Part shown: positions 40,190-51,890 of the stretch, in pieces
Layout of the letters: every line of letters starts with the position of its first letter
How positions within the stretch are numbered: position 1 is the first letter of the stretch
Assembly: GCF_016598475.1 (NCBI RefSeq)
Contig: NZ_JAEMUX010000004.1
Span: forward strand, 62,001-126,000
Source of the DNA: Streptomyces adelaidensis
Lineage (GTDB): Bacteria; Actinomycetota; Actinomycetes; Streptomycetales; Streptomycetaceae
DNA: 64,000 nucleotides
Direction: 5' to 3'
Made by a program: the position numbers and the translations under genes
The notes under the pieces: model-generated
Database searches by the model: none
What the model saw: the letters and a program-made list of their open reading frames with translations, nothing else
Told to the model about the DNA's origin: nothing

Positions 40190-42673
40190 ATGGGTGAATC
40201 CAGAACACTGACGAAGCGTCATGGGCGTCATTGGCGTGACGGGCGCGATGGGCTCGATCGGCGTGATCGGCGTGATCGGCGTCATGGAAGTTTCCTGACC
40301 GGCCGGCTGGCTGCCCTGGCCGCCGCCCTCTGTCTCACCGCGACCAGCGCCGCCCTGCTGCCCGCGTCCTCGTCCGCCGCGACGGGCGGGGGCGGCGAGG
40401 CGGTGGCCGAGGGCGGGTACACGGCGCGGATCAGTCGGACCGAGTACGGCATCCCGCACATCCGGGCGCGGGACTTCGACGGGCTCGGATACGGCTACGG
40501 CTACGCGTTCGCGCAGGACAACGTGTGTGAACTCGCCGACCAGATCATGACGTTACGGGGTGAGCGGTCCCGGTTCCTCGGGCCCGACGGGGAGGCCGGC
40601 GAGGGCTCCAACCTGGCCAGCGACACGTACCACCAGGGGCAGTCGCGCGCCGGCACCGTACGGCGGCTGCTCGACCGGAAGGCACCGGCGGGGCCGACGG
40701 CGGAGCTGCGCCGGATGGTCGAGGGCTATGCCGCCGGGTACAACCGCTATCTGCGGGACACGGGCGCCGACGAGCTGCCGGAACCGCGCTGCAAGGGCAA
40801 GCCCTGGGTCCGGCCGATCACCCCGCTCGACCTGTGGAGCATCGTGTACGACGTCAACGGGGCGACCGGGGCGGTCCCGCTGGCACCGGACATCGGCGAC
40901 GCGAGGCCTCCGACGGCGGGCGGCACGAACACGGAGGCCTCCGTGGCCTTTGTGGCCTCCGCTCCAAGCCTCCCGGCACTCGGCGCCGACTTCGGCAGCA
41001 ACGGCTGGGCGCTCGGCCGCGAGGTCACCCGTAGCGGCAACGCGATGGTCCTCGCGAACCCGCATCTGCCCTGGACCGAGGGCGGATTCCGCTTCTACCA
41101 GGTGCAGTTGACGATCCCCGGCACCCTGGACGTAGCCGGCGCCGGCATCTACGGCACCCCCCTGGTCCTCATCGGCCACAACCGGAACCTCGCCTGGACG
41201 CACACGGCGAGCGACGCCCAGCACGCCTCGCTGTACGCGTTGAAGCTGGTGCCCGGCGATCCGACCAGTTATGTGGTCGACGGCAGGACCGAGCGGATGG
41301 GACGCCGTACGGTCCCGGTCACCGTGCGCGACGCGGACGGCGGGCTCACGACCGTCGAACGGACCCTGTACACCTCGCGGTTCGGCGCGGTCCTCTCCTC
41401 GGGGTGGACGACCGAGACCGCGTACGCCCTCCGTGACGCCAACGCCGACAATCTGCGTTCCATGAACACCTGGCTGGCCATGGGCAAGGCCCAGAACCTC
41501 GAGCAGCTGCGCGCCGCCCAGGACACCTATCAGGGCATCCCCTGGACGTACACCCTCGCGGCCGACACCGGCGGCGGCACGTACTTCACCGACTCCTCGG
41601 TCGTCCCGCATCTCACCGACGCGCAGTTGGAGCGCTGTGCCGTCGGCGAGGAGGGCGGAGCCGGGGAGGGGCCCGCCGCGCTGGACGGTTCGATGTCGGC
41701 CTGTGCCTGGGGCAACGCCCCGGACGCCGTCGTGCCGGGCATCCAGGGCCCGTCCGGACAGCCGAGGCTGAGCCGCGCCGACTACGTCGCCAACTCCAAC
41801 AACGGGCCCCGGTACACCAATCCGAAGGCGCCTCTCACCGGCCTTCCGGGCACGTACGACACCGACACCAGGCTCGGCCGGCGCGCCCAGCTCGGCCTCC
41901 GGATGGTCGGGGAGCGCGTGGACGGCACGGACGGACTCGGCGCCCCGGGGTTCACCCTGAGCACCCTGCGCGAGTCGATGCTGGGCAACCGCGTCCTGTC
42001 CGCCGAGACGGGCCGCGACGACGTGGTCGCCATGTGCCGCGCCCACCCCCGGCTGACGGCCACGGACGGCACGGAGATCGACGTACGGCAGGCCTGCACG
42101 ACCCTCGCCCGCTGGGACACCCGTGCCGACACCGGCAGCCGGGGCGCCGCGCTCTGGATGACCTTCTTCGAGCGTCTCCTCAGGGCGGGCCCGCCCGACA
42201 CCTGGCTCCGCGTCGCCCACGACCCGGCGCAGCCGCTCACCACACCGCGCGGCATCAAGGGCGACGACGTACGGGTCCGGCGCGCCCTGGCCGACGCCGT
42301 CCAGGACTTCGCCGCCCGTGACCTCCCGGTCGACACCGAGCTGGGCGCCGTACAGAAGTGGGCCGGCATCCCGCTCTCCGGCTGCACCGGCGAGAAGGGC
42401 TGCTTCAACGTCCTGAGAGCGGGCCCCGACTCGGGCACCGGCACCCCGCCCGCCGACGCCTTCGGCACCAGCTTCCTCATGGCCGTCGAACTGACCCCCG
42501 ACGGCCCCCGCACCCACACCCTCCTCACCTACGGCCAGTCGGCGAACCCGGCTTCACCCCACTACACCGACCAGACCCGCCTCTACTCCCGCGAGGAGTG
42601 GGTCCGTGAGCGCTTCATCGAGGCGGAGATCGCGAGCGACCCGGCGTTGAAGGTGACGACGCTGCGCCGCTGA
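40190..42673 (+). CDS. Secreted penicillin-acylase-family Ntn hydrolase
   Basis: An 827-residue precursor of the penicillin acylase/aculeacin acylase/PvdQ family, which is autocleaved into two chains and hydrolyses amide-linked acyl groups. After a basic start, a signal peptide (FLTGRLAALAAALCLTATSA) leads out of the cell. The alpha chain contains EYGIPHIRARDFDGLGYGYG. The new N-terminal nucleophile is S270 in ADFGSNGWALG; YVANSNNGP carries the oxyanion/assisting asparagine. Cys pairs in SGCTGEKGCF suit an exported enzyme. GGAAAGG lies upstream of the ATG. The first 30 codons contain a degenerate 9-bp repeat giving KRHGRHWRDGRDGLDRRDRR. It lies just upstream of the condensation locus, but a link is unproven. 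Confidence 0.88.
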   Translation: MGESRTLTKRHGRHWRDGRDGLDRRDRRDRRHGSFLTGRLAALAAALCLTATSAALLPASSSAATGGGGEAVAEGGYTARISRTEYGIPHIRARDFDGLGYGYGYAFAQDNVCELADQIMTLRGERSRFLGPDGEAGEGSNLASDTYHQGQSRAGTVRRLLDRKAPAGPTAELRRMVEGYAAGYNRYLRDTGADELPEPRCKGKPWVRPITPLDLWSIVYDVNGATGAVPLAPDIGDARPPTAGGTNTEASVAFVASAPSLPALGADFGSNGWALGREVTRSGNAMVLANPHLPWTEGGFRFYQVQLTIPGTLDVAGAGIYGTPLVLIGHNRNLAWTHTASDAQHASLYALKLVPGDPTSYVVDGRTERMGRRTVPVTVRDADGGLTTVERTLYTSRFGAVLSSGWTTETAYALRDANADNLRSMNTWLAMGKAQNLEQLRAAQDTYQGIPWTYTLAADTGGGTYFTDSSVVPHLTDAQLERCAVGEEGGAGEGPAALDGSMSACAWGNAPDAVVPGIQGPSGQPRLSRADYVANSNNGPRYTNPKAPLTGLPGTYDTDTRLGRRAQLGLRMVGERVDGTDGLGAPGFTLSTLRESMLGNRVLSAETGRDDVVAMCRAHPRLTATDGTEIDVRQACTTLARWDTRADTGSRGAALWMTFFERLLRAGPPDTWLRVAHDPAQPLTTPRGIKGDDVRVRRALADAVQDFAARDLPVDTELGAVQKWAGIPLSGCTGEKGCFNVLRAGPDSGTGTPPADAFGTSFLMAVELTPDGPRTHTLLTYGQSANPASPHYTDQTRLYSREEWVRERFIEAEIASDPALKVTTLRR

Positions 42674-42701
42674 CCGGAACCGATCCGACCCGACCTGACC
42701 C

Positions 42702-42746
42702 GATCGGATCGGATCGGATCGGATCGGATCGGATCGGATCGGATCC
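42702..42746. repeat. Pentanucleotide tandem repeat GATCG x9
   Basis: Eight GATCG units and a final GATCC between the acylase stop and the SDR gene, preceded by degenerate copies. Noncoding. Confidence 0.92.
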
Positions 42747-42818
42747 GAGCCGAGCCGGGCGTGCCGGTACGCCCGGGTCGGCTCGGTTCCGTACGGGGAT
42801 CGCCTACCGTTGCCCGCC

Positions 42819-43664
42819 ATGAGGATCCTGATCATCGGCGGCAGCGGGTTCCTGGGCGGCGAGCTGGCGCGCCGGGCCAGGGCGGCGGGGCACGAGACGG
42901 CGGCGACGTACGCCACGCGGCCCGGCACCGCCCCGGACGTCCCCTGGCATGCCCTCGATGTCCGGGACCCCGCGCAGGTGACCGGGGTGCTGGCCGAGGT
43001 GTCTCCCGAAGTCGTCGTCAACGCGTCGAGCGGGCAGTCCGACTGGGCGGTCACGGCCGAGGGCGCGGTCCGGGTGGCGATGGCTGCCACCGAGCGGGGC
43101 TGCCGCCTGGTCCATGTGTCCAGCGACGCCGTGTTCTCGGGCGACCGGGATCGCTACGACGAGACGTGCCTCCCCGATCCCGTCACGCCGTACGGTGCCG
43201 CGAAGGCCGCGGCGGAGACCGGGGTCCGGTTGTCGGCCCCGCACGCGGTCGTGGCACGTACGTCGCTGATCATCGGGGACGGCCGCGCCCTGTCCGGGCA
43301 TGAGCGCCAGGTGCACGACCTCGCGGCCGGCACCGTCGACGGAGCGCTGTTCACCGACGTCGTGCGCTGTCCGGTGCAGGTGGGCGACCTGGCCGCCGCA
43401 CTGCTGGAGCTGGCGACGTCCGGGGAGAGCGGTGTGCGGCATCTCGCCGGGCCGGACGCCCTCACCCGTCATGAACTGGGCGTCCTCGTCGCCCGCCGCG
43501 ACGGCCTCGACGCGTCCCTGCTGCCGGCCGGCCGCCGCGCCGACGCCTCCCTCCCAGGGGCACGAAGAGGAGCCATGGACGTCCGGCTGGACTGCCGGGT
43601 GACGCGGCTGGGGCTGCGCACCCGGCTGCGTGGTGCTCGGGAGTTCCTGGCGGAGCGGGCGTGA
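42819..43664 (+). CDS. RmlD-like SDR-family reductase
   Basis: A 281-residue extended short-chain dehydrogenase. The NAD(P) motif GGSGFLGGELARRA is at residues 8-21; HVSSDAVFSGDRDRYDE and the catalytic pair in PYGAAKAAAE (YxxxK, near residue 125) are RmlD-type. The usual annotation is dTDP-4-dehydrorhamnose reductase-like; no other rhamnose genes are near. Its position 211 bp before the acyl condensation genes makes it a candidate for reducing the beta-keto product of the synthase, as an SDR does for mycolates. TACCGT ends 8 nt before the ATG and there is no ribosome site, suggesting a leaderless message. Confidence 0.8.
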   Translation: MRILIIGGSGFLGGELARRARAAGHETAATYATRPGTAPDVPWHALDVRDPAQVTGVLAEVSPEVVVNASSGQSDWAVTAEGAVRVAMAATERGCRLVHVSSDAVFSGDRDRYDETCLPDPVTPYGAAKAAAETGVRLSAPHAVVARTSLIIGDGRALSGHERQVHDLAAGTVDGALFTDVVRCPVQVGDLAAALLELATSGESGVRHLAGPDALTRHELGVLVARRDGLDASLLPAGRRADASLPGARRGAMDVRLDCRVTRLGLRTRLRGAREFLAERA

Positions 43665-43856
43665 AGGGCAGGCCCACGGCATGAAGGTGCCTTCGCCGGA
43701 GTAGGTGACGCCGGGCCGGACACCGGTGTACGCCAGTGACGTGGCCCATACGGCTCACTTGTCACCCACGGACGAACTCCGGTCCCGCAGGACTCAACTC
43801 CCGCAAAGAGAAAGGCGATCGCTCCGGTCGGCCACGAAGGCGCTGCCATATTCGGA

Positions 43857-43875
43857 AGCCACTTCGGAGGTGGCT
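43857..43875 (+). promoter_or_regulatory. Hairpin overlapping the ribosome site of the carboxylase gene
   Basis: AGCCAC (43857-43862) pairs with GTGGCT (43870-43875) directly before the GTG start at 43876. The Shine-Dalgarno GGAGG (43866-43870) lies in the loop and right arm, so folding could limit translation. Confidence 0.4.
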
Positions 43876-45522
43876 GTGACACTAGAGGTGACGACATCCC
43901 GGGCGAGGCGAGTGGCGGAGCGGACGACGACCCGCGCGCCCGACCCGACCGCCGGACCAGCCGGTCAACCGACCGCCGGACCAGCCGGTGAACGGAACGC
44001 CGACCGGACCGCCGACCGCATCACTGATCTGGAAGCCCGCCGGGCCAAGGCGGTCGCTCCCGGTGGGCCCAGGCGGCGCGGTGAGTACGGCGCCCGGGAG
44101 CGGATCGATCTGCTGCTGGACGCGGGCTCGTTCACGGAGACGGGTCTGTTCGTGCGGGCCCGGCCCACCGGGGACGGCGGCCGGCGCCCCTACGGCGACG
44201 GCGTGGTCACCGGGCACGGCACGATCGACGGGCGCCCCGTCTGCGTGTTCGCCCAGGACGCCACGGTCTTCGGCGGCAGCATGGGCGAGGCGTTCGGTGA
44301 GAAGACCATCGCGTTGATGGACCTCGCCCTGAAGACGGGCTGTCCGGTGATCGGGCTCAACGACGGCGGTGGCGCCCGTATCCAGGAGGGCGTCACCTCG
44401 CTCGCCCTCTACGCCGAGCTGGTGCGCCGCAACGTGCGGGCGTCCGGGGTGATCCCGCAGATCTCGGTCGTTCTGGGGCCGTGCGCCGGCGGGGCCGCGT
44501 ACTCGCCCGCCATCACCGACTTCACCGTGATGGTGGAGGGCACCTCGCACATGTTCGTGACCGGACCCGACGTCATCGAGACGGTCACCGGTGAGCGCAC
44601 CAGCGCCGAGGAACTGGGCGGCGCCCGCACCAGCAACACCGTCAACGGCAACGCCCACTTCCTCGCCGCCGACGAGGTGGACGCCCTCGACACCGTACGG
44701 GACCTGCTGTCGTACCTGCCCGTCAACAACCTGGAGCGGCCCCCGCAGTACGCGCCGGGGGCCGCGCCCGACGGGTTGTGTCTGGACGCGGTGGTGCCGG
44801 ACCGGCTCGGGCAGGCCTACGACATGCGGGACATCCTGCGGGCGGTCGTCGACGAGGGTGAACTCCTGGAAATCCAGGAACTGTTCGCGCCGAACATCAT
44901 CTGTGCCCTGGCCCTCGTCGAGGGCACCTCGGTCGGGATCGTGGCCAATCAGCCGCTGCACGCCGCCGGGGTCCTCGACATCGACGCCTCCGAGAAGGCC
45001 GCGCGGTTCGTGCGGTTCTGCGACGCGTTCGGCATCCCGCTGCTGACCTTCGCCGACGTGCCGGGTTATCTCTCCGGCGTCCGCCAGGAGCAGGCCGGCA
45101 TCATCCGGCGCGGCGCCAAACTCCTGTACGCGTACGCCGAGGCGACCGTCCCCAAGGTCACGGTGGTGGTGCGCAAGGCGTACGGCGGCGGGTACGCGGT
45201 GATGGGCTCCAAGCACCTGGGCGCCGACCTCAACTTCGCCTGGCCCACCGCGCGCATCGCCGTCATGGGCGCCGAGGGCGCGGTGGGGGTGCTGCACCGG
45301 CGTGAACTCGCCGCCTCGGCCGACCCCGAGGCGCTGCGCGCCCGCCTGGTCACCGCGTACGAGAGTACGTACGGCACGCCGTACCTCGCCGCCGAGCGCG
45401 GCTACGTCGACGCCGTCATCGCCCCGCGCGACACCCGCGCCCACATCTGCCGCGCCCTGCGCGCGCTGCGCGGCAAGCGCGCCCCGATGCCGGAACGCCG
45501 CCACGGCAACATCCCGCTCTGA
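43876..45522 (+). CDS. Acyl-CoA carboxylase beta (carboxyltransferase) subunit, AccD4/PccB-like
   Basis: A 548-residue biotin-dependent carboxyltransferase. The crotonase-like halves show LNDGGGARIQEGVTSLALYA, VLGPCAGGAAYSPAITDFTV, HMFVTGPDVIETVTGE and the second-half KAYGGGYAVMGSKHLGADLN and AWPTARIAVMGAEGAVGVLH. A 60-residue Pro/Ala/Arg-rich N-terminal extension with a duplicated TAGPAGQP unit is unusual for PccB. GTG 43876 follows GGAGG by 5 nt. First gene of an apparent operon with a fatty acyl-AMP ligase and a Pks13-type synthase, so it probably makes the carboxylated acyl-CoA extender, as AccD4 does in mycobacteria; the biotinylated alpha subunit must come from elsewhere. Confidence 0.88.
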   Translation: MTLEVTTSRARRVAERTTTRAPDPTAGPAGQPTAGPAGERNADRTADRITDLEARRAKAVAPGGPRRRGEYGARERIDLLLDAGSFTETGLFVRARPTGDGGRRPYGDGVVTGHGTIDGRPVCVFAQDATVFGGSMGEAFGEKTIALMDLALKTGCPVIGLNDGGGARIQEGVTSLALYAELVRRNVRASGVIPQISVVLGPCAGGAAYSPAITDFTVMVEGTSHMFVTGPDVIETVTGERTSAEELGGARTSNTVNGNAHFLAADEVDALDTVRDLLSYLPVNNLERPPQYAPGAAPDGLCLDAVVPDRLGQAYDMRDILRAVVDEGELLEIQELFAPNIICALALVEGTSVGIVANQPLHAAGVLDIDASEKAARFVRFCDAFGIPLLTFADVPGYLSGVRQEQAGIIRRGAKLLYAYAEATVPKVTVVVRKAYGGGYAVMGSKHLGADLNFAWPTARIAVMGAEGAVGVLHRRELAASADPEALRARLVTAYESTYGTPYLAAERGYVDAVIAPRDTRAHICRALRALRGKRAPMPERRHGNIPL

Positions 45523-45596
45523 GCCCCCTCCGCGTGCTTGGGCCGCGCCAAGCCCTCTGACCGCAAGCCGTCCCCGCGACGTCAGGAGCCTGCCCC

Positions 45597-47377
<1,781 letters not shown>

Positions 47378-47381
<4 letters not shown>

Positions 47382-50300
47382 AGGCCGTGGGCGAGGGCCG
47401 GGAGGGCGGGCCGCCGGGGCGCAGGGTCGGCGGGGGCGAGGAGAGTGCGCTGCGCCGGATGATCGCCGAGCAGGTGGCCGCGTGGAGCGGTACGGCCGTC
47501 GAGGACGTGCCGATGGACCGGCCGTTCGCGGATCTCGGCATGTCCTCGCGGGACGCGGTCGTGCTGGCCGGGGAACTGTCCCGGGCGACGGGCCGTGAGC
47601 TGCCCGCGACACTGCTGTGGGAGGCGGCCACGGGCGACGCCCTGGTGGCGCGGGTGTGCGGTACGACGGCGGGCGCCGCGCCTGTCGTCCGCGAGGCGCG
47701 TCCCCGGGTCGGGCCCGGCGAACCCGTCGAGCCCGGCGTGACCGGCACCGTGGGCGAGCCCGTCGCCGTCGTAGGGGTCGGCTGTCGGCTGCCAGGCGGT
47801 GCGCACGGCGGTGTGTGCGGCCCGGCGGACTACTGGCGGTTGCTGACCGACGGCGTCGACGCGATCCGGCGGGTCCCGGCGGACCGGTGGCGGGACTTCA
47901 CGCCCTACCCGCCCGCCGACGCGCTCCCGTACGGCGGCTATCTGGACGACATCGCCGGGTTCGACGCGGACTTCTTCCGGGTCACCCCGCGCGAGGCCGC
48001 GGTGATGGACCCGCAGCAGCGGATGCTCCTGGAGGTCGTGCAGGAGACCCTCGACCACGCCGCCGTCCCGGCCGCCTCCCTCGCTGGGACCGCCACCGGG
48101 GTCTTCGTCGGGGTGTCCGCGCCCGAGTACGGGCAGCTCACCGGCGCCGACCCGGCGGCCGTCGATCCGTGGGCGCCGGCCGGCGGGGCGTTGAGTGTGG
48201 CGGCGGGACGGCTGGCGTACGTCCTGGACACGCGCGGGCCGAGCATGGCCGTCGACACCGCGTGTTCGTCGTCGCTGGTGGCGGTGCACCACGCCTGTGT
48301 CAGTCTGCGCACGGGCGAGAGCGATCTCGCGATCGCCGCCGGGGTCAATGTGCTGCTCTCGCCGACCGTCACCGTCGCGTTCCGGCGGGCGGGCGCCCTC
48401 GCGCCGGACGGGCGGTGCAAGCCGTTCTCGGCGGCGGCCGACGGCATCGGACGGGGTGAGGGCTGCGCGGCCGTGCTCCTCAAGCGGCTGTCGGACGCCG
48501 AGCGGGACGGCGACCGGGTACTCGCCGTCGTCCGTGCCACCGTCGTCAACTCCGACGGCCGCTCCAACGGTCTGATGGCCCCCAACCCGGCCGCCCAGCA
48601 GGCCCTTCTGACGACCGCCTACGCGCGCGCCGGTCTCTCCCCCGCGCGCGTCGACCACGTCGAGGCGCACGGCACCGGCACCCCGCTCGGCGACCCGATC
48701 GAGGCGGGCGCGCTCGGCGCCGTCCTCGGCGCGGGCCGCGACCCCGACCAGCCGCTGCTGCTGGGCTCCGTCAAGGGCAACCTCGGCCACCTGGAGTCCG
48801 CCGCGGGCATCGCCGGCCTGGTGAAGACGGTGCTCGCCCTCCACCACGATCTGATCCCGCCCTCACTGCACTGCGTCGAGGGCAGCGCCCTGGACGGCCA
48901 CGTACGGCTGCGGGTCGTGACGGAGGCCGAGCCGTGGCCCCGGTACGGGGGTACGGCCACCGCCGGGGTCTCCGGGTTCGGGTTCGGCGGCACCAACGCC
49001 CACGCGGTGCTGGAGGAGTGGCGGCCCGGCGCCCTGCTGCCGCCCCCGGCCGACGCGCCCCCCGCCCGCCTCCACCTCCTCTCCGACGCCGACACCGCCC
49101 GCGTCCGGGACACCGCCGCCCGCCTCGCCGACTGGCTCGGTACGCCCGAGGGCAGCGCCGCGCACCCCGCCGACGTGGCCCGCACCCTCGCCGGGCGCGC
49201 GGGGAGGGGACCGGTACGGGCCGCCGTCGTCGCCGCTGACCGTGCCGAACTCGCCGACGGGCTGGGCGCGTTGGCGGGCGAGCGCCCCCACGCACGGGTC
49301 GTGACCGGCGACCGTGATCTCGTCGGGCGCGGCCCGGTGTGGGTCTTCTCCGGGTACGGCAGCCAGTGGGCCGGCATGGGGCGCCGGCTGCTGGCCGAGG
49401 AACCCGCGTTCGCCGCGGCTGTGGAGAAGCTCGACGCCCAACTGGCCCCCGAGTGCGGTCTGTCCCTGTACGACCACCTCGCGGCCGGCGGCGACCTCGA
49501 CCGTCTGGAGGTCGCCCAGCCCGTCCTGTTCGGCCTCCAGGTGGCGCTCGCCGAACTGTGGCGCGCGTACGGCGTAGAGCCCGTCGCCGTCATCGGTCAC
49601 TCCCTCGGCGAGGTGGCCGCCGCGGTGTGCGCGGGCGCGCTGGAGGTGCCGGACGCGGCCCGCGTGGTCGCCGTACGGGCCCGGCTGCTCAGCGGGCTGC
49701 GCGGCGGGGCGATGGCGGTCGTCGACCTCGACGACGACGAACTCGACTTCCTGGAACGGGACTTCCCCGGCGTGCATGTCGCCGTGCACTCCTCCCCCGG
49801 CCAGAAGGTGGTCACCGGGGAGGAGGAGGCGGTGGCCCGGCTCGTGCGCCGACTGGAGGGGGAAGGGCGGGCCGCACGTGCGATGCGGGTGGTCGGGGCG
49901 GGCCACTCCCCTCAAGTCAAGCCGCTGCTACCGGAGTTGGCCGACTCCCTGGCGGACATCCGGGGTGTCCTGCCCCGTATCCCCGTCTACTCCACCGTCC
50001 TGGACGACCCGCGCGGCGAGGGTGTCTTCGACGCCGCGCACTGGGTGGCGAACCTGCGGCGGCCCGTCCGGCTGGACCGTGCCGTCGCCGCTGCCGCCGC
50101 CGACGGGCACACCGCCTTCGTCGAGCTGTCGCCCCACCCGGTCCTGACCCGGGCCATCACCGACACCGCCCCCGGCGCCCTCGCCGTCGGCACGCTCCAC
50201 CGCGACGCCGACGGCTCCGCCGGATTCCTCACGCGGCTGGGCACCCTCTACACCGCCGGCCTGCGCCTGCCGCTGCCGCCCGGCCGCGTCATCGACCTGC

Positions 50301-51868
50301 CCGCGCCGCGCTGGCGGCACGTCCGGCACTGGTGGACGGACGGGCGGGGGGCGGGAGGCGCGGGGACGGACCCGTCGAGGGTGCCGGTGGACGCGGCGGG
50401 CGCGGGGAAGGCGGTGGGCGCGGTGGAGGCGGTCCACGGCTCGGCGGGGGGCGATGCGGTGGCCGAGGACGCCTCGGTCTCCGCCCGTCTCTGCCACCAC
50501 ATCGCCGCCGTCACCGGGCATCCGCCGACCCGCGTCACCCCGGCCACCGCCTTCGCCGAACTGGGCCTCGACTCCCTGATGGCCGTCCGCATCCGCGCCG
50601 CCCTGGAACGCGAGTTCGACATCGAGCTGCCCCTGCGCGACCTGCTGGGCGCCGCCACGGTCGAGGACACGGCGACGCGCATCGAGCGGGCGATGCCGGT
50701 ACGGACGCCTAGCGCCCAGTCGCCTTCGCAGGCCGCACCCGCGACGGCCGAGGACGACCGACAGGCACCACCGACGAGGCCGGCTCCGGCCGGAGACATC
50801 CAGCTCGCGCCGCCCACCAAGGCGTCGGCCCGGGACACGCCGTCGGGAACCCCCCGGCCGCCGGACGAGGACTCCCCGCCGCGCCCACCGCGAGCGATCG
50901 GCGAAGCCGCCCTCCCCCAACCGCCACGAACCATCGGCGAAGCCGCGCAGCCACAGCCACAGCCGCCACCGGCGATCGGCGCGAACTCCTCACCGCATAC
51001 CGAGAGGACGCCGGGCGAGGGCTCCCCGCTCCGGGCCCCTCACACCACCGGCTCCCATCCTTTCCTCCGCTCCCTCCACCCCACCGGCACCCGTCCCCCG
51101 CTCTTCCTCGTCCACGCCGCCGGCGGCACGACCGACGTCTACCGGGCCCTCGTGGAACGGCTCGGCGCGGAACGGCCCGTGTACGGGCTGGAGCGGCTCG
51201 CGGCGGCCCGTACGGTCGCCGAGAAGGCGCGCCGGTACGCCGAGGCGGTCGCCGCCGTGCATCCCGACGGGCCCTGTCTGCTGGGTGGTTGGTCCTTCGG
51301 TGGCTTCGTCGCGCAGGAGACCGCGCGGCAGCTCACGGCCGCCGGGCGGGACGTGCGGCTGGTGGTGCTCATCGACTCCGTACGGCCCCTCACCCGGCCC
51401 GATGTCACGCCGGGCGACCGGATCCGCGCCCACTTCACGGGCTTCGCCCGCCATGTCGCCGACGCGTACGGGGTCGAACTGGAGTTGCCGTACGACGAGT
51501 TGGCCGCGACCGAGGACGACGGTGAGCGGATCGACGTCGTGCTGCGGGCGCTGCGGGAGGCGGCCGAGGTGCCGCGGGCCGCCCTCGATCATCAGCGGTC
51601 CTCCTATCTGGACCTGCGGATCGGCGAGGCCCACCGGCCGGGCCGCCACGACGGGCAGGTGGTCCTGTACCGGGCCGGCGAGAGCGCGCCGCACACCGTG
51701 CGGGACCCCGCGTACGAGCGGGACGACGAGGCGCTCGGCTGGGACGAGGTGTGCCCGAACCTGGCCGTCGTCCGGGTCGTGGGGCACCATCTGTCGCTGC
51801 TCGACCCGCCGTACGTCGACGAGATCGCCGCCCATCTGCGGTGGGAGCTCGCCGACGAGAACCGCTGA
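47378..51868 (+). CDS. Pks13-type condensing polyketide synthase (ACP-KS-AT-ACP-TE)
   Basis: A 1496-residue type I synthase with the rare domain order of mycobacterial Pks13. N-terminal ACP: FADLGMSSRDAVVLAGEL, phosphopantetheine serine at S56 or S57. KS (about 128-550): C296 in DTACSSSL, histidines in EAHGTGTPLGDP and GNLGHLES. AT (about 640-960): S742 in GHSLGEVAAA, with GYGSQWAGMGR upstream. Second ACP: S1066 in LGLDSLMAVRI. A proline-rich linker (1110-1225) leads to a thioesterase with S1306 in GGWSFGGFVAQE and H1470 or H1471 in VVGHHLSLLDPPY. No KR, DH or ER is present, so the product should be an alpha-alkyl-beta-ketoacyl chain made by one Claisen condensation. Follows its acyl-AMP ligase with ATGA overlap. 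Confidence 0.92.
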
Positions 51869-51890
51869 ACCCGAGCCGAGGAGAGCCGCC

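Noticed and set aside
42702..42746. Possible CRISPR-like array
   Set aside because: Five-base units without spacers; it is a simple tandem repeat.
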